From positions 26,118 through 90,117 of the forward strand of contig LUCM01007958.1 of assembly GCA_008360955.1 (NCBI GenBank): a stretch of DNA of 64,000 bases. Reading direction: 5' to 3'. Origin of the DNA: Fasciolopsis buskii (Eukaryota; Platyhelminthes; Trematoda; Plagiorchiida; Fasciolidae). This document shows, in pieces, positions 50,447 to 61,900 of the stretch. Below the pieces are notes generated by a model. The model was not told the DNA's origin. It saw only the letters and a program-made list of their open reading frames with translations, and did not search any database. Numbering within the stretch: position 1 is the first letter of the stretch; the number at the start of each line of letters is the position of its first letter. The position numbers were made by a program, and so were the translations under genes.

Positions 50447-52130
50447 ATTTACCATAATATGACAAGGAACGCTTCGTTGAAAAGGAATGGGAACCCGGCT
50501 GAGTTTTCAAGCGGATGGACCTTAGCATCGTTAATTAGTTACTGAGTATTCTGTGCAACAGAAGCGGTTTCTGTGGAACGTGATGTACGCCTTCGACAGT
50601 AAGCAGTGATAGAATGTAAGCTCCTCAGTTCCCGATCACTACTGGACTCTCGTTTGTCTTGGCGGGTGCTCTATGTTTCATGACTTTTCCCGCACAGCTG
50701 AAAGGAACGAAAAACTCGGAACCGTCCATTTTTACATCTGCCGAACTGGCAAAAGATCAGTCTAGACAAAAGATGAATTAGTTCGTATGTTAAAGCTAAT
50801 GGTAACTGGAATGAAACGGCAAATACTATACAAACTTTACTAAATACAAACGGATAGATAAAGATTTTAGTAAATAAAAAAAACATCTTTGATTGGACGT
50901 TTGGAGAGGTTGTTAGGTATAACTAGTGAAGCTTTGGGATCGACAACAAATAATGGAAACGAAACTCTTTCGCAAACGCTGAGAAAACGAATAACCTGAG
51001 CTGGAGGAATTGAGAATTGTGTAAAAATAGGACGAAGGTCAAAACGGGCAGTTGTAAAGCAACCGGTTCAGTTGAAAAATAAAGAACATTGTTACATTGG
51101 GGGGAAGCGACTGTCCAGACGGGGATGATGATAAACGAAGTCTCTAAGGAGTGCAGACGTGATTCCAGATGATACGCATACATTTGAGTTGGCATATCCC
51201 TGAAAAGTGAGTACAACAGAGCGTTATACAGAAATAAATGTGACAGCCGAGAAAGAATGCGTGGTACATCCATCGATCAACTGCATGTAACGCATTAACA
51301 TTTGAGATTTTGCACTCTAGAAACTAGAAACAAAGCGGGATTCTGTGGACGCAGAAACGACGGACGTTTATGTGAATGGGCTAGGAACCAGTCACATCGC
51401 GTGACGATCACCAGTTCAACACAGAGCATATGGTTCGAACTAGATTGTCGGAAGGTTAAAGGTTATTGAACTGCTCAGAAGACACGTAAATAATGATGGG
51501 ATGAAATATCAAAAAATGCAACAGTTCTCGGCTAGGAAATAATGAAGAGAGATAGAACCGTAAGAAAACGAAATTTTTAGAAAAAACTGGTCATTCCAGA
51601 TAAGCGTTCTTCGGTTTACAAAAATTGATTCAACACTTCGTAGATTCGATGTTGGGACTGACGCATTACATTGAGAAGCATGCCCAACAGGATCGGCTAA
51701 GAAATCATAAATTGGTAGGGATCTTCGTAAATGGTGCACGAGGTCAGCCGTAGATGTAAAAAAAATCCTCGATTGACGCCGATAGGGAAACGATTAGTTT
51801 AATTCAATCAATCTCGGTTCGCAGTCGGTCAAAAGATGCAGAATTTATTAATAAGTTGTTGGCTGTTTGGGCAGATGAGGATGTGTCTATGCTGCCTATT
51901 TAGCGCAGCGGCAAATCCGCATTGTCACGGCCCAAGTCAGCAGATGAAATCGGTAAATCTTGTGGATTGCGCCCATCGAACGACTTTCAAAACTACATCC
52001 AGCCATCGGACGCAAATGTGTCCAGCATAAACTTCTTCGGTGAATATAAAAATCACGGGGAACACGGTAAAAAAATGTCAAAGATACGCCAGAATTTATT
52101 GCTATGGACCACTTACAACGTTGGGCTTGA
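50447..52130. other. Spacer left part: 3' flank of the minus-strand gene
   Basis: It lies between the broken 3' edge of the left LINE arm and the stop codon of the minus-strand gene. It holds the candidate polyadenylation signals at 52,095 and 51,844. No gene was seen. Confidence 0.5.
51844..51849 (-). terminator. Candidate polyadenylation signal AATAAA
   Basis: Minus-strand AATAAA about 280 nt past the stop codon of the minus-strand gene. A second AATAAA at 52095-52100 is only about 30 nt past the stop. Either could serve; neither is proven. Confidence 0.35.
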
Positions 52131-52912
52131 TTATCGAGGTGGGCGCAGATGGCCCATAACATTCATGTACGCATCCTCGTAGAAGTCGCGATAGAAGTGA
52201 TGTTGCAACGGATCCAAAAGAGTGGGTTCCGATGGACAGAAATCAGACACAGAAAATGACTGGTGTTGAGGCGGTATCCAAGACTGTTCTTGCGTTTGAA
52301 TAAAATAAGGCGGAAGAGCCATTTCGTTTGACCAGTTTTGTGTGTTTATTAGTGGCATAAAATTCACGTTATTAGGTGCATAATATGGAGCTGGATTCTG
52401 GTAAACGGATATCATGGAAGGTGTCTGTAGTGTTTGAGAATCTACCCCGTCCGCTGGAAAATTGTGCATCGGTGTAGGATTCATGGAAAACCATTCATTC
52501 ATTAATAGCTGTTGGTTGTTGAGATTCGACAGCGAATTCGGATGTCCGGAAGGCCATCTCGGCGTCCGGATCGCATAGAAGTCATTGCGAAATCCAGAAA
52601 CGTTGCGTCCTCCTGAGATGAACTGTGGATTAGTTCGACTTTGCCTCATATTGGTAACATTAGGAAGTACTTCGTCGTTGTTCCCCTGCTGTTGTGACCA
52701 TGATGCGGGTGGCATAGGCGGCTGTAGAGGACTAGGCACAGCGTTTCGTGGGGTACCACCTGATCTAACGTCTTGACCGAAAGAATCCCGAGGATTAAGA
52801 TTGTTTACGAATGAATTCTTGATACTTTTCACAGACGGTTCGGAGTTTTCGAAAACAGGGCCCATGTTTGCAGTAGTGCTTATTTTAGCACGAGACAGGA
52901 GAGAGTTCAATT
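52131..52912 (-). CDS. Terminal exon of unrecognised gene, Pro/Asn/Gln-rich tail
   Basis: The acceptor is CCTATTTTTTCAATATAACGGCAG|AA. The exon is 782 nt long, enters in phase 1 and ends at a TGA at 52131-52133. It encodes ELNSLLSRAK, then about 250 residues rich in Pro, Asn, Gln, Ser and aromatic residues (for example PSPLQPPMPPASW and NPAPYYAPNNVNFMPL). It ends with an acidic-aromatic motif, HHFYRDFYEDAYMN. This is the longest open coding stretch in the window. Minus-strand AATAAA signals lie at 52095-52100 and 51844-51849. Confidence 0.82.
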
Positions 52913-55900
52913 CTGCCGTTATATTGAAAAAATAGGATCCAGGAAAAACGGAATGAAAATAATGGTGTAGACTCGTACAGATCATACAGATCAGATTCCA
53001 TGAATACAAGACCTCAAAAGGGTGACGATTTTATCGTCAGTTGTTCCATCTATTCACTTATTTTGCTTTTCTGAGTACCAATTCTACAGAAATTACCAGT
53101 TTATCTGCATAGTGCAATGAATCTGTACAAAAACATCATATCTGGTTCTCTCCTGATCACTAGTGAATGGGTGAGTAAGAGAATGAATCAACCTACGAGG
53201 ATTCGCAATTATCTATCCTGTCACGATGCTGAACGAAACAATTAGCACTTCAGATTAAGTAGTATTCGGACGTCTTTCGCTACAGTATCCCAGCTACTAT
53301 TAAGACAACTACCAGCGAGAGCAGAAATAGTACACAAAAGCTCAACAAGATGCGACTGATGTAACTGACCAAAAAGTCATTGTCGTCGTTCAGCGTTAAT
53401 CAGCAGAGAGAGCCCCACTGACTGCTGCATTTCTAACTGGGTTATATGTTCAAATAAACCATGACATTTATCGAAAAAATCTAGGATAACGAAATGCGTC
53501 CCAAGTGATTGAGTGAAGCGAACCTTTCATAAATATAGCCATAACATTCAGCAACAAGAATTTCAAACTCAGAAACAAGTTTGATGAAAAAAATGCGATG
53601 AAAACAGCCTTGTTGAAAATTATAAGCGAAATATATGCAACCCCATAACTATTGCTTACACGAGTTCGCTTGTGGCTAGGGTGCTTACCTTCAATCTCCA
53701 TCGCTGATTCGTCACTTACGTCGCACTAGCAGGAAGAAATCAAAAAAAAGACTTCTCAATATCGCTTACAGATGTCTACTGCAGAAGACAGAATGATGTA
53801 TTTTTTGGGTATCATGTTTTTGATAAGACAAATTAACGAGATGATACTATGCGTGACTGTAGTTGTAGGTGTTTGGTTCGATTTAGTTATCCGCAGATAA
53901 AATAAAGAAATCATAGAATTTTCTTGCTAGGCGAATTCTGTTTCACAAGAATAATATTAAATTCACTTTACTTTGTCAAATCCCTTAAACAAAGAGTTTA
54001 GCGATCCGAAGACATTTGAAATCAGGATAGCGAATCACCATTTTGTACCTATGACCACGAAATCACTAGTTTTTCGATCTTCTGGGTGTAGATTTGACGG
54101 CCTTGCCATCCTAAAACACTCCAATCTTTCGTCATCGGAAAACAAGAGCGAAGCAGTTAGGATCTGCTTTCTTGACCACTACGACGGTTTTAACTGTTGA
54201 CAGGAGTAATGTGCTCCCATTCATCTCCCATTCAGGTGCTGAAGTTTCTCTCGTTAGTCTCCGCAACCGATAAAAATTCACCCGTTACCTCAATGAAGTT
54301 TCGGAATGGTCCACGGACTATAAATTACCTATTGGTCTCCATATATGCAAGGACTATATTTCCTCAGAAGAAAGACAAAATTAAACGGTTTTTAGTGATG
54401 ATTGGCAATTCCAAATCAGTTAACGGGGAACAACTAAGTTGCCATGATTCAGGAAAGAGCCTGGGTGTGACAATTGGACGGAATAATTAAATGGTGACGG
54501 TATGTGAACCTCTGGTTTGCAAAAAACGGATGCCGATATTTCTATGTACCGCCCAAGAAAATCCACTCCGTCGCTGCATACCTTGCCAAACGTTTTGCAT
54601 TTTGGTTTATCCGACCTCACTGGCTTGGTACCCCTCCGGTCATTTTCCGTGTCCCCTGCAAAAAACCCCACAAAAATCTTTAGATCCCTTAACTTTCTAT
54701 GCTCTTGTAGCGGAATAACCAAAGAGCTATTCATTGACTTTGCCAACTCTCAAAGAATCAATGCCGGTCAGAAACTTTCCGACAGAAATCATTGATTCTT
54801 CTCACCACAAACAAGAACATAATCTCAAGGTCGCGGGCTAAAGTATTGGGTGAAACAAATTAGAAAGCAGTCTGGTCAGCCCTCGATCATAGTGAACATC
54901 CCATCTATGAGCCAGTGTAGTTGGATACCAGTCCGTTCTCCGAAATGGAGGTCACCAAGAAGACAGGTGTTCTTAACAGGCATAAACCAGTTGGACAAAA
55001 TGGACTGGCACCATCGTTCTTCAGGGAAGGCGGCGATGTGTGCTGGAGCATAAAGAAGGTTCGATTAACGTCCACCAGTTTGAGAACTCTGTGGTTTTGG
55101 TGTGACATGGTATTATCGATAAAAGGTCGGGTATACGCAATGGCAGTGCGTATACTACTCTACTCTACACTTCGAAACACGACCGTTGAGAGAAGATGTG
55201 GGAAAACTCTTGGCGTTTAAACTCCGCTGTCTTCGTGGAATTGGTAAAATACAGTGGAGTAATTTTGCGAATGGCTGAGAGGTTAGACATAAGCTACAGG
55301 GTCTTAGGGTCCAGTCGTTAGAAGAGGATCTGAATTTGACTAAGTTAATATGACTGGGACATGTTTTACGCTAACGGCATCTCATCAATACTTCTCTTTC
55401 TCAAAACGTTTACTATGCTTTTGAAATTGTACCCGAATGTGTAGTTCTCTGTCTGTTACAAAATGTCTTATATTCCTGACTTTGCATTCACGTTACCACG
55501 TTCATACTACAGAGAATACTCCCGAACAGCGACTGCCTTCTTTCAATAAACAATACCGATCTCAAATCGAACCTAGCTACTAACTCTCCCCTCACCGAAA
55601 GCATAGGATACCGCGGAACAAACATTTTTTTTCAAGCCACAAAGGTGTTTGCCATAAGAGTCGCAGCAGGAACTCCTTCCTCCGAACTAGAAAATGAAGA
55701 AGGATGCGAAAGTCCAATGAAAGTAAAACTTCTATCTTTTGAATTCTGGCATTGGCATCCAAAATTTCTCGATCTGAGAAGGTTACAAACATTCCCTATC
55801 TAATGTGAACAGTTGGATTCGATCAAATTAGCTCGCCCTTGAAACCGTAAGTTTCATCAGTAAAATCGAAATCGGAGCTGTGAAGTGGCCGCTGTATATG

Positions 55901-58900
55901 ATCTCGTTCGAAGGAGGGTGGCGCTGTACCAACCAAAACTGTAACGCTTATTCGGATCTGATCTCATGACCATTACCGTTCCATTCAAATTCCGAAATTT
56001 CATTTGTTAACTGCTAAAACCATTCACGTGTGGGCCACATAAAGGAAAGTATGGTGGATAAACAAACAGCTCTTGAGCAAAAATAGTCGCCCAGTTGTGG
56101 AGAGATCTCGGATACTATTGCATCACTAGCCGCGGCACATGGCTATATCACTCACTGTATCCAACCTTCGCTAATACGGGTTATTTTGAAAACCCATTCC
56201 ACTCGGACCAATAGCCTAGCATAAGTTTTATATATTTCATGTCACAAGCGCACGGTGAAAGTGAATTAAAAAGCTTTAACAAAGAGAGTTTTGCTACCAC
56301 TCAATTAAAAAATGAGGTAAACCTAAACCTTCAGGAAATTTTCAAAAAATAATTTGTACCTTATAATATGGAAGAGCTAGACGGCCTTATTGGTGATCAA
56401 CCATCGGGATCGTAGAATGAATAGATACGTACCTTTAGGGTTGTCTGGACTGAGTTCCTCGCCAAGATTGGTCGATTTGAAGCATTAGGCATTGCAGGCC
56501 AAGGTATGGACTGCTTTGGAGGATTATCCAGAATGCACTTAGGTTTAATTTCTTTTCTGGATCCTTGGGATAAACTATTGTTTTGCGGAACATCCGGTGG
56601 ATGTGAGTATGCAGTTTTAACCAATCCTATTGAACCTGCCTTCTGAACTGAAGAAACAGGAACCGACTGGAGTGGCAGTCTAATCAGCAAAGACGAGTGA
56701 ACTAGAGCACAACAGGGACCAGAGCCGCTGTAACAGTGCAACAAACAAAACGAAGACATTGGAGCCAATGAATACAGAAGCATTGATGAAAAATGACGCA
56801 GAGTCACTCCTCTATTGTGATTAGAAGGAAACAAGTGACTAAAAAACGGCGTTTATAGAAATTGTCAGATTGTTCTATTTCGGCGATGAGAACAAGTTGA
56901 AGGGAAACGTCTTTCGACGAGCTCACGTTCATTTTTATGAAGACTGAATAATAACGACTACAGAAGAAAACCAGGCTAAATCAAGCCGTCTGATCACATT
57001 TCTATGGGATGATAAATAACAATGTGTTGTTCACGGGGATTTAGACTGTTTGGATTAATTATTGGTACGGGAAAAGAGGAACAGTGGCAAATCGTAACTG
57101 ACTCGACCGTTGTTAGTGTCCAGACAATAGTTGTCCCTGACACATTCCACCTGGAACTAACCACTCCAGTAATGATACGCTTACAGTAGAATGATATAGT
57201 ATGTGGTGGCTGCCACACTCGACAGAGGCATCATTCCTAATTTCAGTAAGAAGAATGGTTTTCGCCGAACAATTGGTGCCATAAGACAAAAACTCAACTA
57301 AGATGAAGGCATTATCTAACATTGGGTTAATTTCTGGGAAAAACCACATTCCAACAAATCAGGGCTGAATACAATCCTGCTGCTACTTTGGCCAACCTTC
57401 GCAGGTATCCGGAATTTGCGCGCGGACGTCCGCACGAAGTTTATCATGTACTCCTGTGAAAATCGCGTTATTTTGTTTTAGGAGGGATACTGACTTGTAT
57501 CAAAGATGACCTTGAGTCAACGTATTTTACATACGCTGTGGTAATCGCTTGCGATGTTATCGCGACAGTGAAGCAGTCAGCAGAAAAGAGAAAAATTGTT
57601 TGGCACCACAATGTAGAAGATAATGAACTGGTTAATAATTCTGAGTCCAATAAAAATGTGTATAAACTTTTCCAGCATCTTAAACTAAACAAAGCCACAA
57701 TTCATGTCATATTAAAAGAAAAAAACTATAGAGAAAAAATGTCGGCCATAAAGGAAATCAGAACCATCCGAAAATAAACATACAGTTGAGTACATTCATG
57801 TCAAAGACAGAGCTACATTCCTCTCATCCTGATACGGATTACTACCGCTAGTTCATTGACCACTACCAAATAATTAATTAATGTTTGATTGGTCAAAGTG
57901 TTGAGCATCATCATCATCATCGTTGAGCATTATATAGCAAAGCACACCTCAGTGACCACTGCCTTATCCCCAGGGCTTCACCAAAAAAGAGTGAACATCC
58001 GAGTGGAACGAGGAACGGACCTAAACAGGCGGACAAACATAGGCATCCCGCAACAGCCAAAACACGGAACACAGTCAAACTCTACTAACGCACTCTCTCA
58101 ATCATTCTGCTTCGGTAGAAAATGACAATGTTCACTGTTCATGGTTCACTGCCATATCCTTCAGTATCACCAGCCGGCTAGTTGACGGGACTTGCGGACC
58201 CCAAATACGAAGACGCGAGACAACAACTTCACCTAAATTCGCTGTACAGTTTCTTATTCCATTTTACCACGTTACCACGTCATTTGATGACCTCCACAAT
58301 ACGTCCTCCACTCCACGGGAGGAACGCGGGACGGTAAACGAGTGTTCGCCTTACGCAAGACGTTACCCAACCAGCGTAGTCTACTATGCCTCATACGCCG
58401 AGATAAGGCATTCTCAGAATCGGCACCTAATGCTAGATTCCTAATCTCAGCATAACTCACCGGGTCATTCCATCCAATCAGTGATATATGCACATCGGTG
58501 ATTGAAAACCTCCAAGCGACGAACATCTTCGACACATATTCAATGTCTCGCAACCATACAACAGAATTGAACTACCAAGGTAAGTTAAACGGTCCATATT
58601 CGTTAGTTCCTCTCTACTTAGCATAAAGTTCGGTACTACTGTCGTCCAGTCCTGTAACAACACTTGACACTTTGGAGGTGCAAAGCACACACCGAACCGG
58701 GCAACAGATTTCGGAGGTCTATCTAGTGCACGTTGTGCATGATCCACGGATTTGAAAAGGCACGACATCATCTGCGTAATCTAGATCACACAACTTCTCA
58801 CCGTTTCCCAGTTCGACTCCTACATTCAGAAGACCTCCTAAGGCATCGTCCAGGACGAAGTTGAACAGGAATGGAGGGCTGAAACACCCCCGTCGAACAT

Positions 58901-61900
58901 CGCTAGTCGTTTCGAATGAACTTGATAGTTCACCGTATCAGTGACTCACCCCACGATAACGGAATACGCTCCTAGTTCCAAATATCACGAAGAAAGGAGG
59001 TAAGGAATTTCATCAGAGCTCCTCCACCTAGTTCTAAAAGAAACTGCGAGGGACGGGGGCGTTCGTCGGGACTAGCTGCTTTCCCCTTCTTCAGAAGTAG
59101 AATATTCAACTCCATTTCCGCTTCCGTTGAGGGATCAAGTGACACTTCCCAAGGATTCGCAACTGCAGACGTCCACCTAAATACGTTAGCGTGTGGCCAG
59201 CTAAACTGACCCTTGAAATGCTCTGCCCAACGGTCCAGCCTTTGTTGTCTACCATGGATGAGCTCTCCATTTCCATCGCACACGACTTCACTAACCGAAG
59301 TTCGCCGCCCACCGGTGTCACGTATAAGCTTAAACAATCTTTGACTGTCACCTGAAGTGTCCGTTACTTCCAGCTCTGGCTACCGTAACCCACCAGTTTT
59401 CACGATTATTCTTAAGACCTATCGTCAACTGACGGTGCAACTGTCGACGCATCTTATTCACCATCTTGCAATTAGGCAATTGGCGCTTTTGCTTCATCAG
59501 ACCCAGTGATCCTTGCGCGATCCGGTGTTTTCGAAGAACTCTAGATCTAGGACCACAGGCGAAATCTGCTGCCAAATGCATCGCCTGTTTAATTTGACCC
59601 CACTGCCCGTCGAAGTTCTTAGTTCCCCGGATAATTGCGAACAGCCGAATCAGACAGATGTTTGACGACCAGTCGGGTTTGTGGTGTGCGTCGGCTGCCG
59701 TAGAGCTGCAGCAAAAATCACATTAAACTTAGTGCATGGTTCGATTCGACGTACGTGGTCCAGTACGACCTACAGTTCTGAACAGAACAGTGCCAGTCGT
59801 AGCTTATTGCAATGCAGTCGATCTGACTCAGACTGCCTGTCAGGTTAAAGTGCCATATCGCTGTGCGATTCGAACTGTGTCGGAAATTAGCGTTAGATAG
59901 AAATAGATGATTTTCCGCACAAATTTGGAGAAGCCTTCCCCCGTTATCTGTTTGCTGAGCATGCAAGGCACAGCACCCACCTAAACAGGCTTCCGATACG
60001 CTCAGTTTTCCGGCTTGTGCATTAAAATCACTCGCCACTGCTACAGCGTCAGGTGCTTTGCTCTCCCGAACAACGGTGACGAGGTCATTGTAAAACTGAT
60101 TTTTTTTGCATGTCAGTTTTGTAGTCTGTTGGGCTGTATGCCGAGAGGACAGATAAACTGCGCTTAACACAGCTATCCTTCCAGACTCCGGCTGATCCCT
60201 GCAGTCTCACGGTGAACAAGCGACTGTTAACTGGGATCCAGTCTAGAAGGGCTGCTTCAGCCTTCTCACTCAAGGCTATTCCGACACCGCATTGACCCAC
60301 CGCTTGAGCTGCTTCGTCTTCTGCAGTGTGCAGGAAATATCATGACAAGACATTAGGCGCAGCTAGTTGAATTACTCCACTCGAATCTTGAATTCTTGTT
60401 TCACTCACGCAGCGGACATCAATCGGAAGTGAGTCAGCCCACTGTCAGAGTCAAACACGCCTGTTGGCCAGCATGCATTAAAGTACTCGAGATTCAGAGG
60501 CTGATGAGGCTTGAGAAAATGTGAGCTAGCAGACTGAAAACCACCTACTACACTATTTGTCAATGAACCGTTGCGAATATCGAGCATGTTATCAGTGGAG
60601 ACACTACGGGTAGGCAGAGGGGTCAAAGAGATTGGATTAGAGACAGAAGAGACAGGCTGAGTAAAAGAGAGAACTCTAAGCAGTAACATAATTTTCACTG
60701 CCCACCCTACTCGATGCAGTGGGCAGCGTAGTCCTGATTATCCTGCGCGACGACCGATGCAGCATGTGATTATTTGTAGTCCTGTAATTCATAAGGGATT
60801 GATGGACGGGTGCTGCTAAGGGGTCCAGCCGCTAAGCGGAAGAACGATTAGGGTTCTCAACCAAAGCCTTTAGTTCTGACAAGAACCTGACCGCAAGGCA
60901 GCGGAGTATAGCTAAGCGGAAACCCATCTGCTTGTATCGATTATTCTCCCACACATTTTTCCGATTGTGCTGCCAACGCAGACCAACCCCCGACTGTGAG
61001 GACCAGGAGACTACTTTGTCAGGCCTCTACCCATTGATCTTTCGGCATGATTGCATCTTCGGCTTGAGATAAGCCATCCTATACCGTCATACCACGTGAA
61101 GGTGAAGTCTCGTTGTGACAGTTATGGTGAGCGATTAAGCTGGCGAGTGAGTTTCGTTGATTGATGCATAACATATGATGACCTGGAAAACACTCAAAAA
61201 CTTTCCTTATTTTCGCATAAGTTTTTTATGCATGCAAGAATGAAATGAAAACTGTCCTGCCAATTGATCAAAAGAGACTGTACTACGGATGGGAGGAATT
61301 TCGTCGTGACGGAGATATTCCTGCCTGCACAAGAAGGATTTTGTCGAATATTCTTATGTTACCTTCAATCCCCTTCATGTTTTTGCCTGATAAAATATTT
61401 AATGGTGTGTAATAAAATATAAGGGTGACTAGTTCAATAAAGCAGGAAGTACGACCATCCCGGGCAGCAATGGAAAATGATGGGCGCGCTAATTTGGTTA
61501 CCGAATAATTTTGTTCACGGACGCATCGAATGTGGTCACTCGTAAAACTAGCAAATTGAACATCTCCAGCGGGAAACTTTCCAAAAAATGTTGCCCCACT
61601 TTCTAATATCTGTCTAGTTTATCGACCCTGATAAGAAATGGGATGCACTACGGATTGCGGAAATCTGTCGCTGTGGTAAAGAACTTTATCTAAGGAAACC
61701 ATAACTTTTCCAAAAGGAGCTCTTTGTTGCACTCCACCAGAAATTAGCAAACAAGTTATCTTGCGCAGAGAGGTTTTTCGACCTGCCGTACGTTCAGTAA
61801 AAGAAAGACTAACTTTAGAATATGATCCATATAAAACACAATAGCTTGGATCTTTAAGTTATCTAAGATAGGTTTGATATCCTAGAGTAATAATCTTGTG

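Noticed and set aside
48090..50462. Several frames of 70-150 codons on the plus strand, mirrored at 58,272-60,698
   Set aside because: They are fragments of one broken RTE LINE, not separate genes; they are annotated as the two mobile elements.
51922..52182. 86-codon plus-strand frame opposite the end of the minus-strand gene
   Set aside because: It overlaps the 3' end and flank of a well-supported minus-strand exon and has no domain.
53468..53701. 77-codon minus-strand frame starting at the Met inside the micro-exon
   Set aside because: Only the first few codons are exonic; the rest reads into the intron after a strong donor.
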